Origin: Campylobacteraceae bacterium
Lineage (GTDB): Bacteria; Campylobacterota; Campylobacteria; Campylobacterales; Sulfurospirillaceae
DNA: 8,964 nucleotides
Assembly (NCBI GenBank): GCA_019162915.1
Contig: JAFLKZ010000146.1
Location: forward strand, 1-8,964
Reading direction: 5' to 3'
In this document: in pieces, positions 1-5,494 of the stretch
Numbering within the stretch: position 1 is the stretch's first letter
Layout of the letters: each line of letters starts with the position of its first letter
Position numbers and translations under genes: made by a program
Notes under the pieces: generated by a model
Seen by the model: the letters and a program-made list of their open reading frames with translations, nothing else
Told to the model about the DNA's origin: nothing
Databases searched by the model: none

Positions 1-31
1 CGGTGATAAATATATTTTTGCCATTAAACAC
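1..31 (-). CDS. pseB: N-terminus of a nucleotide-sugar dehydratase, probably PseB (partial, runs off left edge)
   Basis: On the minus strand a GTG at 31-29 opens a reading frame that gives MFNGKNIFIT plus the first base of a Gly-type codon before the window ends. This matches the start of UDP-GlcNAc 4,6-dehydratase (inverting) PseB in Campylobacterota, where a short leader runs into the first Rossmann strand and the GGTGSFG nucleotide-binding loop. PseB carries out the first step of pseudaminic acid synthesis, used in flagellin glycosylation. An AAAAAGG Shine-Dalgarno (44-38) lies six bases before the GTG and decides this start over the ATG a few bases further in, which is in another frame. 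Context supports the call: in C. jejuni pseB neighbours dcd, accB and accC. Only ten residues are visible, so another extended-SDR epimerase or dehydratase is possible. Confidence 0.55.
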   Translation of the reverse strand, partial: MFNGKNIFIT

Positions 32-81
32 GATAAACCTTTTTAGTAGAGTTTTATGAGTTAAAGCAATTTTAATTCCGC

Positions 82-97
82 TTTTTCTTGCTATAAT
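82..97 (+). promoter_or_regulatory. Extended -10 promoter for the methyltransferase-hydrolase-rlmI operon
   Basis: A perfect TATAAT at 92-97 is preceded by TG plus one base (89-91) and by a T-rich run at 82-86. This is the usual look of sigma-70 promoters in Campylobacterota, which rely on an extended -10 and periodic T-tracts in place of a clear -35 box. The start of transcription would be near 104, leaving a leader of about 16 bases that contains the AGGGA ribosome binding site just before the ATG at 120. Confidence 0.7.
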
Positions 98-119
98 TAA
101 ATAAAAAATTAGGGAACAG

Positions 120-710
120 ATGCCACGCATTGACAATGCTTCGTTTTATGAGAATGCTATTAAACGCTATGGTTGTACGGCTAAGGGGTTAAATTGGAAC
201 TCTAAAATGTCACAGCAGGTTCGTTTTTCCGTGTTGCATGAACTCTTAGGTGATGATATTTCTACCTCTAAACTCATCGATGCGGGATGTGGATTTGGGG
301 ATTTTTATCTTTTTTTACAACAAAAAGGATGTTTGCCACGAAAGTATATCGGCTATGATATGGTCGATGAGATGTTGTTTGTGGCTAAAAAGCGCACCAA
401 ACAAGAATTTTACAAATGCGATATTTTAAGTCATCCGTTGGAAAGTGCAGATTTTTATGTGGCAAGTGGCTCGATGAATATCTTGAGTCGTTTTGAGACA
501 TTTTTATTTATCCGCCGTTGTTTTGAGGCCTCAACCAAAGGTTTTATCTTCAATCTTCTTAAAGGCGAAAATGAAGATGGCAATTTTAACTATTTTTTAC
601 CCCATGAAATCGAGGCGTATGTCGCAGACTTTGGATGTGAAGTAGTGATAAAAGAGGGTTATATGGACGGTGATTTTACGGTATTTTTAAAAAAGGAAAA
701 GCAATGTTAG
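120..710 (+). CDS. Class I SAM-dependent methyltransferase, substrate unknown
   Basis: This 196-residue protein has the seven-strand Rossmann methyltransferase layout. Motif I, the SAM-binding loop, is LIDAGCGFGDF (residues 52-62). Strand 2 ends in the acidic IGYDM (77-81), expected to hold the ribose hydroxyls. A cytosine- or purine-contacting KCDIL lies at 99-103, and a motif IV-like stretch ADFYVASGSMNIL lies at 110-122. There is no DPPY or NPPY, so amino-modifying DNA or RNA methylation is not indicated; the fold alone does not tell whether the target is a small molecule, lipid or protein. The protein is short for the class, with no added domain and no signal peptide, so it is cytosolic. 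The ATG at 120 has AGGGA upstream. Its 3' end overlaps the next gene by seven bases, implying translational coupling with the hydrolase. Confidence 0.85.
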   Translation: MPRIDNASFYENAIKRYGCTAKGLNWNSKMSQQVRFSVLHELLGDDISTSKLIDAGCGFGDFYLFLQQKGCLPRKYIGYDMVDEMLFVAKKRTKQEFYKCDILSHPLESADFYVASGSMNILSRFETFLFIRRCFEASTKGFIFNLLKGENEDGNFNYFLPHEIEAYVADFGCEVVIKEGYMDGDFTVFLKKEKQC

Positions 711-1489
711 GAAGAATTATTTTTTCGCTGGTTGGGTTTTATTTTATGGCTATGGGATATATCTATTTCACCCAAGACGAACAGGTTTTTAATCAAAAAG
801 CAATCGAAAAGCAAGCCAAAGTAAGTGGTGAAAATATAGAAAATATTTCTTTACATGTAAAGGATAAAGTCGATTTAGAGGGTGTTTATCGCAAAGCCAA
901 TGAGGAGAATGCGCCTTTGATGATTTATTTTGGTGGCAATGCTGATGATGCAACGCAATTTGTTTTACATGTAAAGGGAGTTCAACCTTTTGACATCGTA
1001 ACTTTTAACTATCGTGGTTTTGTAGGAAGTACGGGTGAGCCGAGTGAAAAAGCACTTTTTGAAGATGCTTTGAAGATTTACGATACTTATGCGAAGACAA
1101 GAAAAGTTTATGTCGTTGGGCGAAGTTTAGGCAGTGGTGTGGCGAGTTTCCTTGCATCCAAAAGAGCTGTTAATGGACTCATTATGATCACTCCTTATGA
1201 TTCTATTGCTTCGATGGGTAAGGAAAAATACCCTATGTTTCCGATAGATGAATTGCTCAAAAACAAATTTGAAACGGTTAAGTACATTGGCTCCATTAAG
1301 GCAAAAATCGCTGTCATTGAAGTAGAAAACGACATGACGATTCCCAAATATCATCTTGACAAATTACTCGAAAAAATGCCCAATAAACCTTTACATGTAA
1401 AGCTTGAAAACACAACCCATGGCAAGGTTTTAGAACACCCATCTTTTGAACAAACGATGCAAACCATACTAGGAAACTTCAGTGAATAA
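704..1489 (+). CDS. Membrane-anchored alpha/beta hydrolase (BEM46/ABHD13-like serine hydrolase)
   Basis: This 261-residue protein begins with one hydrophobic segment (about residues 5-22) that should act as an uncleaved membrane anchor. An alpha/beta hydrolase domain follows. The strand and oxyanion region is MIYFGGNADD (73-82), then NYRGFVGSTGEPSE (102-115), a hallmark of the BEM46/ABHD13 group, and the nucleophile elbow GRSLG (139-143) with Ser141. Asp210 in ENDMTIP and His239 in TTHGK complete a plausible catalytic triad. The likely reaction is ester or thioester hydrolysis; the substrate is unknown, and the anchor suggests it works at the inner membrane. The start at 704 has AAAGGAAAA upstream and lies inside the end of the methyltransferase gene; its own end overlaps rlmI by eight bases. 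It is odd in carrying three copies of the TTTACATGTAAA palindrome, each encoding LHVK (residues 50-53, 88-91, 230-233). Confidence 0.85.
   Translation: MLGRIIFSLVGFYFMAMGYIYFTQDEQVFNQKAIEKQAKVSGENIENISLHVKDKVDLEGVYRKANEENAPLMIYFGGNADDATQFVLHVKGVQPFDIVTFNYRGFVGSTGEPSEKALFEDALKIYDTYAKTRKVYVVGRSLGSGVASFLASKRAVNGLIMITPYDSIASMGKEKYPMFPIDELLKNKFETVKYIGSIKAKIAVIEVENDMTIPKYHLDKLLEKMPNKPLHVKLENTTHGKVLEHPSFEQTMQTILGNFSE
850..861. repeat. TTTACATGTAAA palindrome, copy 1
   Basis: This is a perfect 12-bp palindrome, extending to 14 bp (C...G) at 849-862. It lies inside the hydrolase gene and is read in frame as Leu-His-Val-Lys. Confidence 0.8.
964..975. repeat. TTTACATGTAAA palindrome, copy 2
   Basis: This is a perfect 12-bp palindrome inside the hydrolase gene, 114 bases after copy 1. 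It is again read in frame as Leu-His-Val-Lys. Confidence 0.8.
1390..1401. repeat. TTTACATGTAAA palindrome, copy 3
   Basis: This is a perfect 12-bp palindrome, extending to 14 bp at 1389-1402. It is the third copy within the hydrolase gene, near its 3' end and just before the catalytic His codon, and it also encodes Leu-His-Val-Lys. Confidence 0.8.
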
Positions 1490-2654
1490 ACTCTACATCA
1501 AGCACTCCATCGTCCCCAAACTTAGGCGCTTTAGCCCTTGGATTTATGTCAATGAGATAGACTCTCCCAAAGAGGAGTTTGGAAGTGGCGAGTTAGTAGC
1601 GGTATTTTCCAAAACGGATGGTTTTTTAGGAACAGCCTATGTCAATCCCAAATGTACCATTTTTGGGCGCATCTTAACTTTTGGCAAAGAGTCCATCGAT
1701 AAAGCCTTTTTTGCCAAACGCATCCAAAAAGCCATCAGTAAGCGAGCTAGACTATTAACCAAAACAAATTCTGTACGTCTTATCCACTCTGAAGCAGACT
1801 TTTTACCAGGACTTATCGTAGATTGTTACGGCGATACACTCTCCCTCCAAATTAACACCTCAGGCATGGAAGCATTTAGGGAAGACATCATTTTTATCCT
1901 AAAACAAGAATTAAATCCATCATGGATTATCGAAAAATCTGATGAAAACTCACGCACGATTGAGGGCTTAGAACTTAAAAATGGCACGATTTTTGGAGAG
2001 CCAAAAGCGCAATTTGAGATAGAAGAGGGTGCTATTAAGTTTCTCATAGACATACAAGAGAGTCAAAAAACAGGCTTCTACCTAGACCAAAGACGCAACC
2101 GAGCCATTTGTGCGAGTTACATCAAGCCAAATGATAAGGTGCTAGATTTATGTTGTAATGCGGGAGGTTTTGGTATTTATGCTTTGGCAAATCAAGCGAA
2201 ATCATGCGTTTTTGTAGACATCTCCGAGCACGCGATAACCCAAACCCAAACCAACCTTAAAGCCAATAAATTTGCCAACTACGAAGCCTATGCGCAAGAT
2301 GTTTTTGCGTTTATGAAAGAAAAAAAATACAAAGATACTTTCGATATGGTCATCGTCGACCCACCATCCTTTGCCAAAACCAAAGAGCAATCCCATGGTG
2401 CGAAAAAAGGTTTCAAACAACTTCTGCTCGAGGCAACTAGAGCGTTAAAAGACGGCGGTTTGGTTGCGATATTTTCCTGCTCCTTTCACATTGCCAAAAA
2501 AGAACTACTAGAACTCGCAATGGAAGTCTCCCATGACCTTAAAGTCCAGTTAGTTTTAGAAGAAGAAATGATGCAAGATAGCGACCACCCGTGTTTAATT
2601 AATGCGAGTGCTTCGTTTTATTTGAATGGGTTGTTGTTTAGGGTTGAAAAATAA
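1482..2654 (+). CDS. rlmI: RlmI-type 23S rRNA (cytosine-C5) methyltransferase
   Basis: This 390-residue protein matches the RlmI family in length (E. coli RlmI is about 396) and in architecture. An N-terminal PUA-like RNA-binding domain spans about residues 1-75 (LRRFSPWIYVNEI, then a GELVAV strand). A central EEHG-type domain contains the DFLPGLIVD stretch (106-114). The family-typical DIQESQKTGFYLDQR (190-204) leads into the C-terminal Rossmann domain. SAM motif I is KVLDLCCNAGGF (219-230), the substrate-binding motif is DPPSF (293-297), and the m5C catalytic cysteine is probably Cys333 in FSCS (331-334). RlmI makes m5C1962 in E. coli 23S rRNA; the same site is inferred here. The start is GTG at 1482, chosen because AGGAAAC (1471-1477) is well spaced before it and it overlaps the hydrolase stop by eight bases. 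It is the last gene of the 120-2654 operon. Confidence 0.88.
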   Translation: MNKLYIKHSIVPKLRRFSPWIYVNEIDSPKEEFGSGELVAVFSKTDGFLGTAYVNPKCTIFGRILTFGKESIDKAFFAKRIQKAISKRARLLTKTNSVRLIHSEADFLPGLIVDCYGDTLSLQINTSGMEAFREDIIFILKQELNPSWIIEKSDENSRTIEGLELKNGTIFGEPKAQFEIEEGAIKFLIDIQESQKTGFYLDQRRNRAICASYIKPNDKVLDLCCNAGGFGIYALANQAKSCVFVDISEHAITQTQTNLKANKFANYEAYAQDVFAFMKEKKYKDTFDMVIVDPPSFAKTKEQSHGAKKGFKQLLLEATRALKDGGLVAIFSCSFHIAKKELLELAMEVSHDLKVQLVLEEEMMQDSDHPCLINASASFYLNGLLFRVEK

Positions 2655-2658
2655 ATAA

Positions 2659-2688
2659 TTGATTTTTTAAATACAAAAAGTATATAAT
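2659..2688 (+). promoter_or_regulatory. Promoter of the brnTA operon
   Basis: TTGATT at 2659-2664 and TATAAT at 2683-2688, separated by 18 bases, form a near-consensus sigma-70 promoter immediately after the rlmI stop. The transcript would start near 2695, and the AAGAGG ribosome binding site (2705-2710) precedes the ATG at 2715 by four bases. Confidence 0.65.
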
Positions 2689-2703
2689 CATCATATACAT
2701 TTT
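2675..2703. promoter_or_regulatory. Palindromic operator over the brnTA -10 box
   Basis: GTATAT (2680-2685) and ATATAC (2693-2698) are perfect inverted arms around a centre at 2689, with inner AT/AT pairs. AAAA (2675-2678) and TTTT (2700-2703) pair further out, giving a 29-bp imperfect palindrome. It covers the -10 box. Ribbon-helix-helix antitoxins of the BrnA type repress their own promoter, so this is the expected binding site for the antitoxin, alone or with toxin. The assignment is inferred from position and symmetry. Confidence 0.55.
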
Positions 2704-2714
2704 AAAGAGGTTCT

Positions 2715-3017
2715 ATGTCAGATTGTCTTGATATTGAAATGATTACGGGTTTTGATTGGGATGATGGCAATGTTTATAAAAATAAAGATAAACATGGTTT
2801 GGACTATTGGATTATAGAAGAGATTTTTTTCAACAATCCTTTGCTGCTCCATCAAGACGAAAAATACTCTATAGAAGAGAGGCGCTGTTATGCACTTGGG
2901 TGCTCAGATAATGGGGAAAAGTTGTTTGTTGTATTTACCCTGAGAAATCGTAAAATTAGGGTTATATCGGCAAGGTTAATGAATAAAAAAGAGAGAACCA
3001 TCTATGAAAACGCTTAA
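2715..3017 (+). CDS. brnT: BrnT-family type II toxin (RelE-fold ribonuclease)
   Basis: This 100-residue protein shows the BrnT (DUF497) pattern in order: FDWDDGN (13-19), KHGLDY (26-31), a hydrophobic helix then NPLLLHQD (41-48), a variable loop with EERRC (54-58), GCSDNGEKLFVVFT (62-75), and RVISARLMNKKERTIYE (82-98). BrnT toxins have a RelE-like fold and stop growth by cleaving RNA, with the conserved His, Arg and Glu positions implicated in activity; these are kept here, so the toxin looks intact. The toxin gene precedes the antitoxin gene, the usual brnTA order, and overlaps it by 14 bases. A second in-frame ATG at 2739 would also leave the core intact, but only the 2715 start has a ribosome binding site. 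Expression should be controlled by the palindrome over its promoter. Confidence 0.85.
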   Translation: MSDCLDIEMITGFDWDDGNVYKNKDKHGLDYWIIEEIFFNNPLLLHQDEKYSIEERRCYALGCSDNGEKLFVVFTLRNRKIRVISARLMNKKERTIYENA

Positions 3018-3273
3018 AACGATACCAAGCTTTACATCACAAGAAGAAGAGAAAGCTTTTTGGGAAACACATGATTCTAGTGAATTTATGGATTGGGGTG
3101 AAGCTAAAAAAGTCCGTTTTCCAAAACTGCAAAAAAGTGCTAAAACCATTTCTATCCGAATGCCTATTGATATGATAGAAGAGGTCAAAGTTCAAGCCAA
3201 TAAGCTGGATATCCCTTATCAGTCTTATCTCAAAATGATAATCTCACAAGGGATAAAAGGTCGCACGGCTTAA
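3004..3273 (+). CDS. brnA: BrnA/CopG-family ribbon-helix-helix antitoxin
   Basis: This 89-residue protein has the family's N-terminal toxin-binding region, EEEKAFWETHDSSEF (14-28) then DWGEAKKVRFPKL (30-42). A C-terminal ribbon-helix-helix DNA-binding domain follows: the beta strand is KTISIRMP (47-54), the first helix IDMIEEVKVQANKL (55-68), and the second helix starts at PYQSYLKMIIS (71-81). In this family the antitoxin binds BrnT tightly and represses the operon as a dimer or heterotetramer. The ATG lies 14 bases before the toxin stop, with AGAGA in the toxin coding sequence as a likely ribosome binding site, so translation is probably coupled. It ends 16 bases before the convergent stop of the next gene. 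Confidence 0.85.
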   Translation: MKTLKTIPSFTSQEEEKAFWETHDSSEFMDWGEAKKVRFPKLQKSAKTISIRMPIDMIEEVKVQANKLDIPYQSYLKMIISQGIKGRTA

Positions 3274-3274
3274 G

Positions 3275-3290
3275 GCTTTACATGTAAGGC
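3275..3290. repeat. Degenerate TTTACATGTAAA copy between two convergent stop codons
   Basis: TTTACATGTAAG (3277-3288) differs from the dispersed palindrome by one base and almost fills the gap between the brnA stop (3271-3273) and the convergent membrane-protein stop (3292-3290). With a G-U pair, the RNA can fold into a six-pair stem (GCUUUA/UAAGGC) around CAUG, followed on the plus strand by TATTTTT, so it may be a weak terminator. TAAGGCT is directly repeated on both sides of TTACATG (3271-3277 and 3285-3291). Confidence 0.5.
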
Positions 3291-3742
3291 TATTTTTCAA
3301 ACTTCCCTTTATCGATAAAGTTCAAAAATTCATCTTTAAATTTTGTTCTGTTTTCAGGTTTTTGTATCCAGGAAAGATGCATGGCTCTCTCTGCTTCGAT
3401 GATGGGGAACCATGTTGTTTTTAATCCACTATCGAGCAAACATCTATCATAAATCGCTTCTAAAAAATTCCATACGATGAAAGCAAAAACGCTGTATTGA
3501 ATTTCTTCTTCTTCATTTCTGGTGATATTTTTTCGCACTAGATGAGGTTTGTTGAGCGCTTCTTTGAGAATTTCGAAGTACATTTTGTCGATTTCGCCGT
3601 AGTGAATGACTTGCATGGTTTTTTGGTAGCTTTTCATCGAATAAAGCAAGGCAAAAACAGCCATCATTGTTGCGATAACACCCATAATGGAACTTACTGC
3701 TGTCCACATTGTTGTGTATTCTTCGTTGAAAAAAATCTCCAT
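3290..3742 (-). CDS. Small membrane-anchored protein of unknown function
   Basis: This 150-residue protein is not one I recognise. One clear transmembrane helix spans about residues 13-35 (hydrophobic, rich in Met, Ala and Val). It is followed by a basic SMKSYQK (35-41), so the bulk is probably cytoplasmic with the N-terminus outside. The soluble part is helical and has aromatic-rich stretches at FAFIVWNFLEAIYDR (86-100), WFPIIEAE (111-118) and HLSWIQ (122-127), which suggests a compact helical domain; no catalytic motif is evident. The ATG at 3742-3740 has AAAGGA upstream, overlapping the stop of the GNAT gene, with only nine bases between the genes. It is the last gene of the dcd-GNAT operon. 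The link to its neighbours is probably only shared transcription. Confidence 0.75.
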   Translation of the reverse strand: MEIFFNEEYTTMWTAVSSIMGVIATMMAVFALLYSMKSYQKTMQVIHYGEIDKMYFEILKEALNKPHLVRKNITRNEEEEIQYSVFAFIVWNFLEAIYDRCLLDSGLKTTWFPIIEAERAMHLSWIQKPENRTKFKDEFLNFIDKGKFEK

Positions 3743-3751
3743 AGTGTTCCT

Positions 3752-4387
3752 TTAGATAAGATTGATAATGGGCTTTACATGTAAAAGCATTTGGGCGATG
3801 CGTTCATCTTCTTTTTCACAGTCATAAACGAGTGTGTAAATACCCTCTAGCCATGTTTTTAGTTCCACTTTTGAAACAGCTTTGAGGCTTGGGTGATACA
3901 CTAAAAGCTCCATAGGTGGAGGAGTTTGCGTGCTTTTGAGCCCTAAGATATAGTCAAATGGGTCTAGTTTTAAACAGCCAATCTTGCGGTAAAAAAGCTC
4001 TCTTTTTGCTCTTATCTCCGCATCCTCAGCGTCCACTTCAGGTGAATCTATCTCGATAAGAAGTGGTTTTTTACCATGCATTTGATAGAGGTTTTGAATA
4101 CTTTGCGTTAAAAGAGTTGAACCTATCCCTTTTCCTCTGATCGCACTATGGGTAGCCATGTACTCTAAAAGATAAAAAGAAAGATGAAGCGGGTGAAATA
4201 AAATGCAAAACCCAATACATTGCGTCTCTTCATGCGCTACAAAGATAGTGTAATGAGAAGAGTGAAGCATCGCTAAAAGTGCTTCTTTTGGTTTTTGCTC
4301 GCTTAGAGGGAAAGAGAGGGAATAGATGGCGTAAAAACCATCAAATCCCTCTTTGTCTTCGATTGTAAGTGAAGATATCGTTAGCAT
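3752..4387 (-). CDS. GNAT-family N-acetyltransferase
   Basis: This 211-residue protein has a GNAT core. Strands 2-4 run through YTIFVAHEE (46-54) and CIGFCILFHP (57-66). Strand YLLEYMATH (72-80) leads to the acetyl-CoA pyrophosphate loop RGKGIG (84-89) and the following helix STLLTQSIQNLY (90-101). LLIEIDSP (109-116) and the ELFYRKIGC stretch (130-138) are the strand 5 and helix 4 equivalents. The C-terminal 60 residues (PPPMELLVYHPSL onward) go beyond the minimal domain and may shape the acceptor site; the substrate is unknown. The ATG is nine bases after the dcd stop codon and has no clear Shine-Dalgarno, so it probably depends on coupling to dcd translation. The C-terminal tail LLHVKPIINLI contains a TTTACATGTAAA copy encoding LHVK. 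Confidence 0.8.
   Translation of the reverse strand: MLTISSLTIEDKEGFDGFYAIYSLSFPLSEQKPKEALLAMLHSSHYTIFVAHEETQCIGFCILFHPLHLSFYLLEYMATHSAIRGKGIGSTLLTQSIQNLYQMHGKKPLLIEIDSPEVDAEDAEIRAKRELFYRKIGCLKLDPFDYILGLKSTQTPPPMELLVYHPSLKAVSKVELKTWLEGIYTLVYDCEKEDERIAQMLLHVKPIINLI
3774..3785. repeat. TTTACATGTAAA palindrome, copy 5
   Basis: This is a perfect 12-bp palindrome near the 3' end of the GNAT gene. Although that gene is on the minus strand, the motif is again read as Leu-His-Val-Lys (residues 202-205). Confidence 0.8.
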
Positions 4388-4395
4388 TTTAAAAG

Positions 4396-4956
4396 TTATT
4401 TTAAAATTCTAGGGAGCGTAATACCTGTTTGTCCTTGGTATTTGCCTTTTTTATCTTTATAAGTCGTTTCACAGTCTGTGTCACCTTCTAAAAAGAGCAC
4501 TTGTGCGATGCCTTCATTGGCGTAAATTTTTGCTGGAAGTGGCGTAGTGTTAGATATTTCGATAGTGATGTGCCCTTCGAACTCTGGCTCAAATGGTGTG
4601 ACATTAACGATAATACCACATCTGGCATAGGTACTTTTACCCAAGCAAATAGCAAGTACATTTTTAGGAATTTTAAAGTATTCAACGGTTCTTGCAAGTG
4701 CAAAAGAGTTAGGGGGAACGATACAGATATCGCCCTCAAAATCAACTACATTTTTATCGTCAAAATTTTTAGGGTCAACGACAGTCGAATTCACATTTGT
4801 AAAAATTTTAAACTCTCTACCAACTCTAATGTCGTATCCATAACTACTCACACCGTAACTGACAACATCCGTTCCTACTTGCTCTTCGCAAAATGGTTCT
4901 ATCATTTTATCGTTCAGTGATTTTTCTCTTATCCAACTATCTGCTTTTAATCCCAT
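4396..4956 (-). CDS. dcd: dCTP deaminase
   Basis: This 186-residue enzyme deaminates dCTP to dUTP, supplying dUMP for thymidylate synthesis. It is a trimeric cytosolic protein of the dUTPase fold. Visible motifs are the N-terminal MGLKADSWIRE, SSYGYDIRVG (37-46), the nucleotide-binding GKSTYARCGI (106-115), and EFEGHITIEISN (125-136), in which Glu133 is the likely catalytic residue; the C-terminal lid YQGQTGITLPR (173-183) is complete. The minus-strand frame stays open to 5268, but the start at 4956 is chosen because AAGGA lies just upstream, the length then equals the family's, and the residues further upstream are low-complexity antisense of accB. It is the first gene of a minus-strand operon with the GNAT and membrane-protein genes and diverges from accB. 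Confidence 0.95.
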   Translation of the reverse strand: MGLKADSWIREKSLNDKMIEPFCEEQVGTDVVSYGVSSYGYDIRVGREFKIFTNVNSTVVDPKNFDDKNVVDFEGDICIVPPNSFALARTVEYFKIPKNVLAICLGKSTYARCGIIVNVTPFEPEFEGHITIEISNTTPLPAKIYANEGIAQVLFLEGDTDCETTYKDKKGKYQGQTGITLPRILK

Positions 4957-4986
4957 GATTATCCTTAAGTGACCGTATATATTAAC

Positions 4987-5003
4987 TATGGTATTATAAC
5001 ACA
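4987..5003. promoter_or_regulatory. Overlapping divergent promoters for dcd and accB
   Basis: Two extended -10 boxes use the same bases on opposite strands. On the plus strand TG-G-TATTAT has its hexamer at 4992-4997, giving an accB start near 5004. On the minus strand TG-T-TATAAT has its hexamer at 4998-4993, giving a dcd start near 4986. Both leaders would be about 30 bases long. RNA polymerase could occupy only one orientation at a time. Confidence 0.5.
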
Positions 5004-5020
5004 CTTTATAGAGCTTAAAT

Positions 5021-5026
5021 AAGGAG
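5021..5026 (+). promoter_or_regulatory. Strong ribosome binding site of accB
   Basis: AAGGAG lies six bases before the accB ATG. It is the closest match to the 16S rRNA anti-Shine-Dalgarno I see in the window, consistent with high demand for the biotin carrier protein. Confidence 0.75.
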
Positions 5027-5032
5027 AAATTA

Positions 5033-5494
5033 ATGGATAAAAACGAAATTAGAGAGCTTATGCGTTTCTTTGACAAAAGCGAAATCACTAAATTAAAAAT
5101 TAAAGAAGGCGACTTTACTATTGAGTTGCAAAAGGGATTTGAAGGTGGTGTAACATACGCTGCAGCCCCTACTGTTTCTGCTCCCGTTGTTGTTGCGGCG
5201 CAAGCTTCTTCTGCACCAGTTGCTATTGATGTAGCCGTTTTGGCGACAAAAGCTGAGTTAAGCATCAAGTCACCTATGGTTGGTACTTTCTACAAATCAC
5301 CCTCTCCAGGATCTGATTCATTTGTGAAAATTGGTTCTGTTGTTAAAAAAGGTCAAACCATAGCTATCATCGAAGCGATGAAAATTATGAATGAGATTGA
5401 AGCGGAATTTGATTGTCGTATCGTTGAGATTTTGGCAGAAGATGGTCAACCTGTAGAATACGATATGCCTATTTATGCGGTGGAGAAAGTTTAA
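5033..5494 (+). CDS. accB: Biotin carboxyl carrier protein of acetyl-CoA carboxylase
   Basis: This 153-residue protein carries biotin between the carboxylase and transferase sites of acetyl-CoA carboxylase, the first committed step of fatty-acid synthesis. The N-terminal helix and strand MDKNEIRELMRFFDKSEI...LKIKEGDFTIEL (1-32) are typical. An Ala/Pro/Val-rich flexible linker follows (about 43-70), then the biotinyl domain (about 77-153) with SPMVGTFYKSPSPG (80-93) and the biotinylation motif EAMKIMNEIE; the modified residue is Lys117. The thumb-like SPSPGSDSF segment characteristic of AccB is present. The stop and the accC start share one base (TAATG), so the two subunits are translationally coupled. 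Confidence 0.96.
   Translation: MDKNEIRELMRFFDKSEITKLKIKEGDFTIELQKGFEGGVTYAAAPTVSAPVVVAAQASSAPVAIDVAVLATKAELSIKSPMVGTFYKSPSPGSDSFVKIGSVVKKGQTIAIIEAMKIMNEIEAEFDCRIVEILAEDGQPVEYDMPIYAVEKV

Noticed and set aside
3542..3784. Plus-strand open frame of 80 residues
   Set aside because: It is antisense to the small membrane protein gene, which has a clear transmembrane helix, a ribosome binding site and operon spacing.
850..3785. TTTACATGTAAA as a classical transcription factor operator
   Set aside because: Most copies are deep inside genes and none overlaps a promoter in this window, so a dispersed chromosomal word fits better.
4501..4920. Plus-strand open frame of 139 residues opposite dcd
   Set aside because: It lies entirely antisense to dcd, which is certain. 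It has no ribosome binding site of note and no recognisable domain.
4957..5268. 5' extension of dcd giving a 290-residue protein
   Set aside because: The added residues are a low-complexity Ala/Thr/Ser stretch antisense to accB. The 4956 start has a ribosome binding site and gives the normal Dcd length.
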